Numbered from the stretch's first letter, positions 1 through 8,789 are shown. The stretch: DNA of 34,349 nucleotides from Gudongella sp964607545 (GCA_964607545.1 CAZSLV010000008.1:1-34349), one strand, 5' to 3'. Translations and numbers: made by a program. Notes: generated by a model from the sequence alone, not told the origin.

Positions 1-102
1 TACCACTATACAGATGTAATGTTAGTTTCTCCAAAACTTCAAGGCTGGGATAGATCAGTTCTTGGAACAATAGACTTCTCATTAGCAGAAATCGTTGAAT
101 AA
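1..102 (+). CDS. C-terminal fragment of an unidentified protein
   Basis: The window opens inside a reading frame of 33 codons that ends in TAA at 100-102. The visible tail reads ...LGTIDFSLAEIVE. It is followed after 12 bases by a good intrinsic terminator, which supports it as the true 3' end of a gene or operon. I do not recognise the family from so short a piece, and no motif allows a functional call. Confidence 0.6.
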   Translation, partial: YHYTDVMLVSPKLQGWDRSVLGTIDFSLAEIVE

Positions 103-114
103 GAGATTATGTAT

Positions 115-150
115 TTAAAGGCAATCCTTCGGGGTTGCCTTTAATTTGTC
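115..150 (+). terminator. Intrinsic terminator of the partial first gene
   Basis: A 13-bp stem (115-127 with 132-144, one G-T pair) closed by a TTCG tetraloop is followed by a T-rich tail. It ends the transcript of the partial gene before the MFS gene promoter. Confidence 0.85.
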
Positions 151-174
151 TTAAAGCCTAATATGTGTTAAAAT
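146..174 (+). promoter_or_regulatory. Sigma-A-type promoter of the MFS gene
   Basis: TTGTCT (146-151), a 17-base spacer, and TAAAAT (169-174) preceded by a TG. The boxes lie 33 bases before the start codon at 208, just after the upstream terminator. Confidence 0.6.
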
Positions 175-207
175 AAGGGTTAATATTCATAAGAGAGAAG
201 GGCTAAA

Positions 208-1401
208 TTGAAAAGTAAATATATGAAAACGATGGTGATGGCATCTCTTGTTTTTATGACAGCAAACTTTCACCACCCCAATACACCTAAGTTTTTCACC
301 CTATTAAATTTACCCAACCACTTATTTGGGACATCCTTTGCAGTTATGGTTTTTGTAGTATTTTTAACCTCTCCAATTTGGGGGAGCCTGGGAGATAAGT
401 ATTCAAGGAAAAAAACCCTTGTATATGCCACCCTTTTTTATGGACTAAGCCAAATAGCCTTTGGCCTATCTATGAATGTTTGGCAAATCCTTTTGACAAG
501 GGCTATTGCAGGACTTTTTAGTGGGGGATTTATGGTTGGCCTTATGGCCATGGTAGTTGATGTAAGTGAGAAGGAAAAGCGGGGGGAGAGAATTGCAGCT
601 TATTCTGCCTTGATGAGTATAAGCATGGCAGTAGGCTACCTTATGGGAGGGGTACTTGGCTACCTACCAATAAGGTATGTATTTTTTATACAAGGGGCAA
701 CTATGATATCTATTAGCTTTTTAATGAGGTTTATTCTTGAAGAATCAAATACAAAAAGCAAGGGTAGCCCTAGTAAGACAGAATTTATCTGGACCATAGT
801 TAGGGATAAGGAAAAGTCTAAAGAAATATTTACACCCTGGATTATTGTATTTTTAAGTATAACCTTCTTTGTATTTATAGGCTTTTCAAGTAATAACAAT
901 GCCTTTAACTATTATTTAAGGGAAGAGTTAAATTTTGAACCAATAGTAAATGGAATTTGGAAGGCTACCACAGGGATTATAGGCCTAATAGCTAATCTTA
1001 CCATAAACATATGGATAGTAAGAAAGAAAGAGCTTAAAGCTTCTCTAAGGGCTGTCTTATCCCTTACCCTCCTAGGGGCTACAATGATTTTCTTAAATAA
1101 TTCAATCTACCCCTTTATGGGATGGGCCTTGTTTTATTTTACCATGCACACCATACTCTTTCCTCTTCTTCAGAACTTTGCTGTGCAAAGATCAAGTCAA
1201 GGGGCAGGTTTTATGGTAGGATTATTTAACGGGGTAAAGGCTCTAGGAGAGATGATTGGGGCAAGTGTGGCAGGCTTTGCATATGATTTTGGCTCTAAAA
1301 TACCCTTTCTTATATCTTCACTGGCCCTTACTATAGCTCTTATTTTAAGCTTAATACAATATATTAATTCTAATAAAGAAAATAGATTGAAAGTAAATTA
1401 A
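208..1401 (+). CDS. Major facilitator superfamily (MFS) exporter
   Basis: A 397-residue integral membrane protein with about 12 hydrophobic segments, the usual size for a 12-helix MFS carrier. The loop between helices 2 and 3 carries the MFS motif A, read as GSLGDKYSRKK at residues 59-69. A charged central loop (about residues 180-205) separates two six-helix halves. The family moves small solutes or drugs across the cytoplasmic membrane, usually by proton antiport; the substrate cannot be told here. The start is TTG at 208, chosen because GAGAAGG lies about seven bases upstream; an ATG at 223 is the alternative. It has its own promoter and appears monocistronic or shared only with the miniprotein that follows. 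Confidence 0.88.
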   Translation: MKSKYMKTMVMASLVFMTANFHHPNTPKFFTLLNLPNHLFGTSFAVMVFVVFLTSPIWGSLGDKYSRKKTLVYATLFYGLSQIAFGLSMNVWQILLTRAIAGLFSGGFMVGLMAMVVDVSEKEKRGERIAAYSALMSISMAVGYLMGGVLGYLPIRYVFFIQGATMISISFLMRFILEESNTKSKGSPSKTEFIWTIVRDKEKSKEIFTPWIIVFLSITFFVFIGFSSNNNAFNYYLREELNFEPIVNGIWKATTGIIGLIANLTINIWIVRKKELKASLRAVLSLTLLGATMIFLNNSIYPFMGWALFYFTMHTILFPLLQNFAVQRSSQGAGFMVGLFNGVKALGEMIGASVAGFAYDFGSKIPFLISSLALTIALILSLIQYINSNKENRLKVN

Positions 1402-1444
1402 ATAAAGTATAAAATAAGAATAGAAGATTTAGGAGATGATAAAA

Positions 1445-1543
1445 ATGATGAATATAAGAAATAAAAGAATAGTAATTTTGGTTATTGTAGCAGTCGTTGC
1501 AATCTCCATGATTGTGCCCATGTTTTTAAATGCATTTTACTAA
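1445..1543 (+). CDS. 32-residue single-pass membrane miniprotein (Prli42-like?)
   Basis: A short frame opens with ATG at 1445, nine bases after a clear AGGAG (1431-1435), and stops at 1541-1543 just before an intrinsic terminator. The product has a short basic N-terminus (NIRNKR) followed by one continuous hydrophobic helix to the end, so it should sit in the membrane with its N-terminus inside. Ribosome site, length and terminator together make a real gene likely. The layout resembles the Firmicute miniprotein Prli42 (about 31 residues), which anchors the stressosome in Listeria. That resemblance is by architecture only, and I would not assign the function without homologues. Confidence 0.6.
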   Translation: MMNIRNKRIVILVIVAVVAISMIVPMFLNAFY

Positions 1544-1570
1544 AAACCCCCAAAATGGGGGCTTTTTCTT
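1542..1570 (+). terminator. Intrinsic terminator after the miniprotein
   Basis: CCCCC (1547-1551) pairs with GGGGG (1557-1561) around an A-rich loop, flanked by A and T runs. It starts inside the stop codon of the 32-codon gene. Confidence 0.75.
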
Positions 1571-1593
1571 TACAACAAATACAAAATACAAAT

Positions 1594-1627
1594 TTGTCAC
1601 AACAAGTGTCAAAATCTGTCAATGACA
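1594..1627. promoter_or_regulatory. Cluster of TGTCA elements before the 97-residue gene
   Basis: TGTCA occurs at 1595-1599, 1607-1611 and 1617-1621, steps of 12 and 10 bases, about one helical turn. The inverted form TGACA at 1623-1627 makes a TGTCA-A-TGACA palindrome with the last copy. This looks like an operator, or an upstream part of the promoter, for the gene at 1691. The bound factor is unknown. Confidence 0.35.
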
Positions 1628-1690
1628 AAAGTTAAAAGGTAAAGATTTTTTAATTTTTTTTATATATACTTAACCTAAGAGGTGGTGTCT

Positions 1691-1984
1691 ATGGAGTTTA
1701 AACTTTATCTTAAAACTGGGTTTTATAAAAAAACAGCCTGCAATGTAAAAGTAGAAAAACATAAAATAATTCTAACTTCTCTCTTAAATGAAACTACTCC
1801 TATACAAATTTTAGACAAGGATATTACGGCTGTAATAGTAGGAGATATAAAGACCAGAGAATTAGAAATACAAACTTATTCTAATAATTACATTGGAAGC
1901 TTAGACACTGACACTAAGATAACCTATGTACTCGACACAATGAAAAAAAACCTGCGTACGGATTTTATTTTTAAGGGAGGATAA
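1691..1984 (+). CDS. Small cytosolic protein of unknown function, 97 residues
   Basis: No signal peptide or membrane segment is visible. The sequence alternates charged and hydrophobic residues in short stretches (for example KIILTSLL and ITAVIVGDI), suggesting a small beta-rich domain, perhaps a PH/GRAM-like barrel ending in a helix (residues about 78-90). I do not recognise the family. GTG codons at 1682 and 1685 could extend it by up to three residues, but AGGTGG (1680-1685) is best spaced for ATG at 1691. The gene stands alone between the miniprotein terminator and its own terminator at 2043, with a TGTCA cluster upstream, so it is probably separately regulated. Confidence 0.65.
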   Translation: MEFKLYLKTGFYKKTACNVKVEKHKIILTSLLNETTPIQILDKDITAVIVGDIKTRELEIQTYSNNYIGSLDTDTKITYVLDTMKKNLRTDFIFKGG

Positions 1985-2042
1985 GTTTTTAAACATTAAT
2001 GGAAATTATCAAATAAAAATAGGATAACCTCCTTATAGGTTT

Positions 2043-2085
2043 AAATATGCCCCTTATAGCTTTTATAGCTAGGGGCATATTTTTA
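2043..2085 (+). terminator. Intrinsic terminator
   Basis: AAATATGCCCCT (2043-2054) pairs with AGGGGCATATTT (2071-2082), followed by a T run. It ends the 97-residue gene before the Lon-family gene. Confidence 0.85.
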
Positions 2086-2093
2086 TTTAATTA

Positions 2094-2121
2094 GTGACAT
2101 TTAAATTCTTAGGGGTATAAG
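2094..2121 (+). promoter_or_regulatory. Probable promoter of the Lon-type protease gene
   Basis: GTGACA (2094-2099), 16 bases, then TATAAG (2116-2121), 34 bases before the ATG. Neither box is perfect. Confidence 0.4.
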
Positions 2122-2155
2122 AAAATATAAGGCTTAATAAAGGAGGGGAATACAA

Positions 2156-4501
2156 ATGATTAGTAAGTTTAGACTTAAGACAGACCAATTAAAAAGCACA
2201 GATGTACTCCAAAGCTTGGACTTTGAAACAACAGCGGATATTGACCCCATAAAGGGGATAATTGGACAGGAGAGAGGGATAAGGGCCTTAGATTTTGGCT
2301 TTAAGATGCAAAAAAAGGGTTATAATATATATGTTTCAGGCTTAAGTGGAACTGGCAGGAGCAGTTTCACCTATTCTATAGCTAAAGAATTTGCAAAGAA
2401 AAAGGAAGTTCCCCCAGACTGGGTCTATGTATATAATTTTAATAAGAAGGAATCACCCAAGGCCCTTTGTTTTAAAAGGGGAGATGGGAAGCAGTTTAAA
2501 AAAGACTTAGAAGAAACCATAGAAAACTTTAAGAGGATTATCCCCCAAACTTTTTCTGGCATCCAATATGAATCTAGGAAAAATGACTTGTTAAAGATTT
2601 TCAATCAAGAAAAAGGAGACCTATTAAGAAAATTAAATGAGAAGTCAGCCAAATATGACTTTGCCTATACTCCTAGCGACCAGGGTTTAATTTCAATCCC
2701 CCTAAAAGAGGGTAAGCCAATAAATGAAAAGGATTACGATGAACTAGGCTTAGATGAGAGAGAAAGTATGATGGAAAAATATGAAGAACTTAGAATTGCA
2801 AGTGTAGAAGACTTTAGCAAACTTAGGCAGCTAGATGAAAAATTAAATGATGATATAATTCAACTTGAGCAAAATGTAGTTCAAGAAACTATTTCTTATG
2901 ATATTAGAAAACTATTAGATAGGTATGGCCACATGCTTGCTACAGCCATTTATATAAATGAGTTGGAAAAAGATATACTTGATAATATTGATAGCTTTAA
3001 AAAGGATGCAAGTCCTCAAAACTTATCCTTATTTGGGATAGGTCAAGGACCTGATGACAACTTCTTTTTACGGTATAAGGTTAATTTGTTTATTGATAAT
3101 AGCCAGTTAGAACATGCACCAATTATCAATGAATCTAACCCAGTCTATAATAATATTATGGGACACATTGAATATAAGAGTCAAATGGGTGTTTTAACTA
3201 CTGACTTTACCCAAATAAAACCAGGGTCTCTCCACCAGGCAAATGGGGGCTATATAGTATTTCAAATGAGGGAAATATTGAACAACCCAATCTCATGGGA
3301 GATGCTAAAAAGAAGCTTAAAAACTGATGAAATTAATATTGAAAATTACAATAAAATATCAGGGATGACCATAACATCCTCCCTAAAACCAGAGCCAATT
3401 CCCTTGGATGTTAAGGTAATCATAATTGGGGATGAATACACCTACTCCTTGTTATACAACTATGACGATGACTTTAAAAAGCTCTTTAAGGTTATGGCAG
3501 ATTTTGATGTCATTATGGATAAGAATAAGGAAAATATATATAGAATGGCAGAATTTATTGCCAACTCAGCAGAAGAAAACAAAATAAGACACTTTGACAA
3601 AAGTGCAGTTGCCAGGGTAGTGGATTATTCAACCAGGTTAGCTGATAACCAAGTGAAGTTAAGCACACAATTTAATCATATAATTGAGGTTTTATTTGAA
3701 GCTGACTTTTGGGCAGGGGAAGAAAACCTACAAGTGGTAAATGAAAGCCATATAAAAAAGGCTCTAGAAGAGAAGGTTTACAGGTCAAATAAGTATGAGG
3801 AAAGGTTAAATGAAATGTTTAAAGATGGGACCCTTCTTATAGATATAGAAGGTTCTAAAGTTGGCCAAATAAATGGTCTAGCAGTTATGGGAACAGGTGA
3901 ATATGCCTTTGGCAAGCCAAGCAGGATAACAGCTTCTGTATATGCAGGAGAAGAGGGGGTTATAAATATTGAAAGGGAAGCCAAGCAAAGTGGAAGGATT
4001 CATGATAAGGGTGTCTTTATCTTAAGTGGTTACCTAGGTCAAAAGTATGCAAAGAAAAACCCCCTAGGTCTTACAATAGGCATAGGTTTTGAACAATCCT
4101 ATTCCTTTATAGATGGGGATAGTGCTTCTAGTACAGAACTTTATGCTATTCTTTCATCTATATCAGAAGTTCCAATAAAACAGTATCTAGCTGTAACAGG
4201 TTCTGTTAACCAAAAGGGGGAGATACAACCTATTGGAGGGGCAAATGAAAAGATAGAAGGCTTTTACCAAGTTTGTAAGCTTATAGGCTTAAGTGGCAAG
4301 CAAGGTGTAGTAATACCAAGGACAAATATTAAAAACCTAATGCTAAGCGATGAGGTTATCCAAGCGGTTAATGACAATAATTTTCATATTTATGCAATTG
4401 ATACAATTAAAGATGGAATTGAGATATTAATGGGGATTACAGAAGAAAAACTAGATAGGATTATAAATGAAAAGCTACAGGCTATGGTAAAAGAAGATTA
4501 A
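2156..4501 (+). CDS. LonB-type ATP-dependent protease (AAA_32 / Lon_C)
   Basis: A 781-residue cytosolic protein of the Lon-related family without the classic Lon N-domain. An N-terminal ATPase region carries a P-loop-like GLSGTGRSS (residues 62-70), followed by a long helical insertion (about 110-280) and a second ATPase part. The C-terminal third is the Lon peptidase domain. The Ser-Lys dyad is visible as Ser656 in GDSAS and Lys699 in GGANEKIEG. The P-loop has Arg68 where Lys is usual; from memory this is common in the AAA_32 family, but I could not check it. AGGAGGGG at 2141-2148 fixes the ATG. It is single between two terminators. The likely role is degradation of misfolded or regulatory proteins. 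Confidence 0.92.
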   Translation: MISKFRLKTDQLKSTDVLQSLDFETTADIDPIKGIIGQERGIRALDFGFKMQKKGYNIYVSGLSGTGRSSFTYSIAKEFAKKKEVPPDWVYVYNFNKKESPKALCFKRGDGKQFKKDLEETIENFKRIIPQTFSGIQYESRKNDLLKIFNQEKGDLLRKLNEKSAKYDFAYTPSDQGLISIPLKEGKPINEKDYDELGLDERESMMEKYEELRIASVEDFSKLRQLDEKLNDDIIQLEQNVVQETISYDIRKLLDRYGHMLATAIYINELEKDILDNIDSFKKDASPQNLSLFGIGQGPDDNFFLRYKVNLFIDNSQLEHAPIINESNPVYNNIMGHIEYKSQMGVLTTDFTQIKPGSLHQANGGYIVFQMREILNNPISWEMLKRSLKTDEINIENYNKISGMTITSSLKPEPIPLDVKVIIIGDEYTYSLLYNYDDDFKKLFKVMADFDVIMDKNKENIYRMAEFIANSAEENKIRHFDKSAVARVVDYSTRLADNQVKLSTQFNHIIEVLFEADFWAGEENLQVVNESHIKKALEEKVYRSNKYEERLNEMFKDGTLLIDIEGSKVGQINGLAVMGTGEYAFGKPSRITASVYAGEEGVINIEREAKQSGRIHDKGVFILSGYLGQKYAKKNPLGLTIGIGFEQSYSFIDGDSASSTELYAILSSISEVPIKQYLAVTGSVNQKGEIQPIGGANEKIEGFYQVCKLIGLSGKQGVVIPRTNIKNLMLSDEVIQAVNDNNFHIYAIDTIKDGIEILMGITEEKLDRIINEKLQAMVKED

Positions 4502-4512
4502 AATATATTAAA

Positions 4513-4560
4513 GGGAAGGAAACTGTATTTAGAGTGTATACAGGTTCCTTCCCCTTATTT
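4513..4560. terminator. Bidirectional terminator between convergent genes
   Basis: GGGAAGGAA-A-CTGTA (4513-4527) pairs with TACAGGTTCCTTCCC (4539-4553). It lies between the Lon-type gene (plus) and the SLH gene (minus) and is flanked by T-rich and A-rich runs usable on either strand. Confidence 0.75.
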
Positions 4561-4590
4561 AGTTTTACAAGTAAGTAAGCGTTTAATTTC

Positions 4591-5328
4591 TTAAAGAGTT
4601 AAGCTTTGTATTTCTTTTCTGATTTCCTTAACATCTTCCTTGGGACTTATTTCTATCTTAGGACTATTATCTATCTTTTTTTCTTCCTTTATTTCTTCTT
4701 CCTTAGGCACTTCAACTTCCTTCTTTTCTTCTTCTAGCTTTAAGTCAATTTCAAGTATCTGGGCTAGGGTTAGGGGACTACCTTTTTTATTTAAGATAAG
4801 GGCGTTTAAGGTCATATGGGCCATATCTTTTCTTAAGAGCTTGTCATTAGGATTTAAGTCAAGTCCCTTCATTAAACCTAGTTTATTTGCAATTTCAGGT
4901 ACGGAAGTATAAAGGCCTGACTCCTCCTTATAATCAAGAACCCTAAGTAAAACGACTTGAAAGTCTTGGACCTTTACAAATTCTCCAAAGCCAAATTTCT
5001 TACCCGCCATACCTATTATTAAATTCTTATCTGCTGCCCACCTAATATAAGAATGATAATAGGAGTTAGTCCTATTTAAATCATTAAAGTCAGGTGCCAG
5101 TAAGTAAGTACTAGCCTTATTTTCTTCCTTATAAAGTCTACTTAAAAGGACAACCATATCTTGTCTTTTTAAGGGCTTATCAAGCATTAAATTTCCATAG
5201 CTATCTCCCTTTAGCACTCCTAGTTCTTTTAAAAGCTCTGGTGGCATAAGTTGATCCCCATAAGACTTAGATGTAGGAATAAAAAGCAATAAGGCTATAG
5301 TAAATGTAAGTAATATTTTTTTAAACAA
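4591..5328 (-). CDS. Secreted S-layer homology (SLH) domain protein
   Basis: A 245-residue protein with a signal peptide (basic FKK, then a hydrophobic run ending near SYG, residue 23). Two to three SLH-like repeats follow; the clearest runs from PDFNDL through YIRWAADKNLIIGM to VVLLRVLDY, about residues 78-135. SLH repeats bind pyruvylated secondary cell-wall polymers and so hold a protein on the wall. The last 60 residues are a highly charged Glu/Lys tail with no further domain. The start was placed at TTG 5328 because GGAG lies eight bases before it; an upstream TTG at 5346 falls before that ribosome site. Two GTGACAA elements lie in its upstream region. Its partner is unknown. Confidence 0.8.
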   Translation of the reverse strand: MFKKILLTFTIALLLFIPTSKSYGDQLMPPELLKELGVLKGDSYGNLMLDKPLKRQDMVVLLSRLYKEENKASTYLLAPDFNDLNRTNSYYHSYIRWAADKNLIIGMAGKKFGFGEFVKVQDFQVVLLRVLDYKEESGLYTSVPEIANKLGLMKGLDLNPNDKLLRKDMAHMTLNALILNKKGSPLTLAQILEIDLKLEEEKKEVEVPKEEEIKEEKKIDNSPKIEISPKEDVKEIRKEIQSLTL

Positions 5329-5404
5329 GGGTCTATCTCCTTTCAATCAGAGTCTATTTTAATTATACTATTAAAGGTGACAATACTATATTAAGTTATC
5401 GTGA

Positions 5405-5430
5405 CAAAAAAATAAGCCCTAGGGCTTATT
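5405..5430 (-). terminator. Terminator of the ABC exporter operon
   Basis: AATAAGCCCTAGGGCTTATT (5411-5430) is a perfect palindrome, followed on the minus strand by a T run. It overlaps the stop codon of the permease gene. Confidence 0.85.
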
Positions 5431-6739
5431 CTGTTCTGATTGCTTCTATGGCAGAAAGGTTCATGGCCCTTCTTGCTGGGTAGTAACCTGATACTATTCC
5501 TATTAGGGCTGAAAATACAAGGGCTGCAAAAACCAACCATATTGGTATAATAGAAATTTGAGTTTCTCCCCCAGTCCCAAAGAAGTTTCCAAAGATATAA
5601 GAAAACTTATTTACTATATAGGAGAGTAAGAAGCTAAAGGAAATCCCAATCACCCCACCTAGGACCCCTATTAGGGCAGATTCAAATATAAATAACTTCT
5701 TTATATCGTTTATCGAAGCTCCTATTACCTTCATAACCCCTATTTCTCTAGTCCTCTCATAAATAGACATTACCATTGTATTAGTGATACCAATAGCTGC
5801 TACAAGGAGGGATATTGCTCCAATACCACCAAGTACTAACTGGATTACTCCTGCTGTAGACTTCATGGATTCAAGTTGATCATTTAAACTGTAGGCTTCA
5901 TGCCCCATGTCTTTTATACTAGCTTGAACATCAGCAACATATTTCATATCATCTACTTTTACATCAATTTTCTCATACATGGACTTGTTTTGGTTGGGTT
6001 GAGGTTTTACTTTTTCAACCTTTTCTTTTTCCTTTATTAACCTTTGGACTTCATTTAGGGGCATCCAAATTCCATAACTATGCTCCCAGTTTTGACCCTG
6101 GGCTAGGACCCCTGCAACCTTTATCTTGTATTCAGGGTAGTTAACCTTTTCCATATTAGGGTCTTCATAACCATAAGATGGGTTTAGGGTTAGGCTCATC
6201 CTATCCCTCATAAGGTCAACCTTAACTTCCCTCCACACCCTGGCCTTGGGGTCATAGAAGTTTTGTGCCATATCGCTTCCAAAAACTATAGTCAATTCAT
6301 CTTTTTTATCAAGCAAGCGGCCTTCTCCAATTTCAAAGCCAAACTCTTCCATAGTATCAGGGTCAATTCCCTTTATGGGTATTCCTGCTATATACCTTCC
6401 GTTTATTACTGTCCCATAAGCTTCTAAAGTAGGGCTTACTGCAGTAACATGGGGGAGGGCTTTAAAGGAAGCAACTGCTTTATCATCTAGCTTAACATCC
6501 TTTTTCCCATCCATTGAAGGCATGGAAGGGTCATTCCACCTTTGGTGGACATTTATTGTCGTCAAGTCTCCCCACTGGGCAACTTGATCCTCAAAAGCTT
6601 GGGATAAGCCAAAACCCAAACTAAGCATAACAACTATGGAGCTTGTTCCAATTATTACCCCTAGGACAGTTAAAAAAGTCCTAAGCTTTCTCCTCCATAG
6701 ATTTTTAATTCCCATTAAGATTAGATCTATATTATTCAT
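5426..6739 (-). CDS. MacB/FtsX-like ABC transporter permease
   Basis: A 437-residue permease with the MacB layout: transmembrane helix 1 (about 20-43, after the typical NLWRRKLRTFLTVLGVIIGT start), a large extracytoplasmic domain (about 45-290), then three helices near 298-325, 350-375 and 405-428. The cytoplasmic motif IYERTREIGVMKVIGAS follows helix 2, and the protein ends with the family tail RRAMNLSAIEAIRTE. It should pair with the ATPase at 8776-9507 to drive mechanical export or signalling at the cell surface rather than simple channel transport. It is the last gene of the operon. Its ATG overlaps the end of the CARDB-like gene by eight bases, with GGAG six bases upstream, implying translational coupling. 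Confidence 0.9.
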   Translation of the reverse strand: MNNIDLILMGIKNLWRRKLRTFLTVLGVIIGTSSIVVMLSLGFGLSQAFEDQVAQWGDLTTINVHQRWNDPSMPSMDGKKDVKLDDKAVASFKALPHVTAVSPTLEAYGTVINGRYIAGIPIKGIDPDTMEEFGFEIGEGRLLDKKDELTIVFGSDMAQNFYDPKARVWREVKVDLMRDRMSLTLNPSYGYEDPNMEKVNYPEYKIKVAGVLAQGQNWEHSYGIWMPLNEVQRLIKEKEKVEKVKPQPNQNKSMYEKIDVKVDDMKYVADVQASIKDMGHEAYSLNDQLESMKSTAGVIQLVLGGIGAISLLVAAIGITNTMVMSIYERTREIGVMKVIGASINDIKKLFIFESALIGVLGGVIGISFSFLLSYIVNKFSYIFGNFFGTGGETQISIIPIWLVFAALVFSALIGIVSGYYPARRAMNLSAIEAIRTE

Positions 6740-8789
6740 CTATCTCCAAATCCTTCTCATGTTTTTTGGCTCTTCTCTTTCTAAAGACTACAAATCCAAT
6801 TATAGCTAGTATAACCAAGACACCTGGTATTAAAAACTTCATAATCTTTGATGTAAGAGATGGCTCTTCAAAACCAGGCATTTCTCCATCTGGGAATTCT
6901 TCCATTGGAGGCATATCAATTACATTTAATGAAAAGGCTTGTTTAATTTCTTGAGCTTCCCCTGTTGAATCTTCAAAGGTAAAGACAATATTTCCATTTA
7001 ACATGCCAGGTTCTTGAGGAATTACATAACCCTCGTAAAAGTCATTTGCCCCACTGTTAAAGTTTCCTACAAAGTATTGGCCATTTTCAGTTTGAAAGTC
7101 TCCTTCAAGTTTTACCATAAGGTTATAAAGGGTGACCTTGCCAGTATTATAAAACTCTATGGAAACAGGACTTTGCTGGCCGATAAAAGCTTCAGGTTGG
7201 TAGCCTATTTCCCCTAGATCTAGCTTTGATTGTTGAACAACTGGTACACCAATTAGCTCTGTTGCTTCATAGGGGGTAGCCTTACTATCTTCATATTCAA
7301 AGTTTGCTGTTAAGGTATAAGTTTTAGCCTTTGCATCTGGAATAGTATACATGGTAATTACCTTATCTACCTTCCCCTTGGGTGGTATTGAGTCTATATA
7401 AAATGTATTTGAACTATTAACTGGGGTAAAGACAGAACCTGAATCAGTTTCTTCTTCAGCTGTTAAAAATATCTTGATATTGTTTACACTCTTATACTTA
7501 TTTGTATTAAAGAAGGAAAGGTTCATTTGAAAGTTTTCCCCAGCCTTAACTATATTTGGAGAAAAATCATACCTATCAATAATTAACTTAGGGGTAGAGG
7601 TCTTATCATCCCCATCATCAGTCCTATTGTAGAAAAATACCCCAACTGTCCTTAGAAGAGAATCCCTTAGGGCAGGGTCTACATACATATCAGAATAATC
7701 AACTGTTATATCTATAGGGTAGTTTCTAGTTTCTCCCCCTTCTGTTGTAATAAACAAAAATTCAAAGGATAAAACTTCACCTGGGTTTAGGGCGTCGTAT
7801 TTTTTCTGTCCTAATGTCCTTGAAACTAAGCCTGATTCATCCTGACTCTTAGCCTTAACATCTATATCTAAGGCTGGGGTAGGGCCAACATTTTCAACTT
7901 CAAAGGTTAACTTAACTGTTTGGTTTTTATATAGGGTTCCTGTTGGATACTTTATATTTTTAATGATTAATTGGGCTGCCTTGGGGTCTTCTTTTGATAT
8001 ATTTATAGAAAAGAATTCCTTAGTTTCAACTAGCTTATCATCAGCATTTTTATATTTTAAATCTAAGCCCAATTCGTAGTTTCCAAAGCTTAAGGATGGG
8101 GCTGCTGTTAGCTCAAAGTAAACATAGCCCTTTCTTCCACTTTTTATTTCACTTATTCTCTTGTTACTAGTTCCACTTGTTAAATAAAAGCTTTCTTTAG
8201 ATAAGTCTGGAAGACTTACCCTTATATCTTTAGCTATCCCATCACCAGTATTTTCAATTTCAAAACCAATAATAACCTTATCTCCAGGGTTTACATTAGC
8301 AGAAGGCATAATATCAGTTCTTGAAATTATAAGGTCAGGGGAGTCCTTGGCAATAACTCTAACATTTATAGTTTTATCAAGTGTATATTTAATATTTCCA
8401 TAGTAGTATATAGCTTTTAATTCTAAAGCATATGATTGACTAGGTGCTTTATCCGCTACTTGAATATCAAAACTAGCTTTTCTTGTTTTGCCAGCTTCTA
8501 TAGGTTTTATTTCATCATAAGCATCCTTATTTGTAAAAACCATACCAGATGAGTGGGAGGAAAGAGTGGCTGTAAACTCGTCTTTTGTATCATAGCCACT
8601 AGCTTCTCTATTCCCAACATTTTTTAGTTCAATATCTAGTGTAAATTTATCACCTGCTTCAGCTGTAACGCTATCTCCACTTATAACAATTAGTTCAGGA
8701 GCATCAGCAAACTCTGTTGCGTAACTATTTATTGGTAAAAAAGATATTAATAATGCAAATACCATAAGAAAAACACTAAATTTTTTCAT
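6732..8789 (-). CDS. Membrane-anchored protein with tandem CARDB/NEW3-like domains
   Basis: About 685 residues. A signal peptide ends near SYA (residue 25). About five repeated beta-sandwich units follow, each opening with a phrase like PDLIISR or SKLDLGE and containing (E/F)xNxG: about residues 30-145, 150-265, 270-385, 400-515 and 520-625. These resemble the CARDB and NPCBM-associated NEW3 families of COG1361 surface proteins. A C-terminal membrane helix (about 648-670) is followed by RKRRAKK, so the body is outside and the tail inside. The gene sits between ATPase and permease, overlapping both, so it is probably an extracytoplasmic partner of the ABC system, taking the place MacA holds in diderms. 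The start is ATG 8789; TTG 8792 is equally well placed for AGGAGG. Confidence 0.8.
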   Translation of the reverse strand: MKKFSVFLMVFALLISFLPINSYATEFADAPELIVISGDSVTAEAGDKFTLDIELKNVGNREASGYDTKDEFTATLSSHSSGMVFTNKDAYDEIKPIEAGKTRKASFDIQVADKAPSQSYALELKAIYYYGNIKYTLDKTINVRVIAKDSPDLIISRTDIMPSANVNPGDKVIIGFEIENTGDGIAKDIRVSLPDLSKESFYLTSGTSNKRISEIKSGRKGYVYFELTAAPSLSFGNYELGLDLKYKNADDKLVETKEFFSINISKEDPKAAQLIIKNIKYPTGTLYKNQTVKLTFEVENVGPTPALDIDVKAKSQDESGLVSRTLGQKKYDALNPGEVLSFEFLFITTEGGETRNYPIDITVDYSDMYVDPALRDSLLRTVGVFFYNRTDDGDDKTSTPKLIIDRYDFSPNIVKAGENFQMNLSFFNTNKYKSVNNIKIFLTAEEETDSGSVFTPVNSSNTFYIDSIPPKGKVDKVITMYTIPDAKAKTYTLTANFEYEDSKATPYEATELIGVPVVQQSKLDLGEIGYQPEAFIGQQSPVSIEFYNTGKVTLYNLMVKLEGDFQTENGQYFVGNFNSGANDFYEGYVIPQEPGMLNGNIVFTFEDSTGEAQEIKQAFSLNVIDMPPMEEFPDGEMPGFEEPSLTSKIMKFLIPGVLVILAIIGFVVFRKRRAKKHEKDLEIDE

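Noticed and set aside
4640..4912. 90-residue Ser/Phe-rich frame on the plus strand
   Set aside because: It is the reverse shadow of the Glu/Lys tail of the SLH protein.
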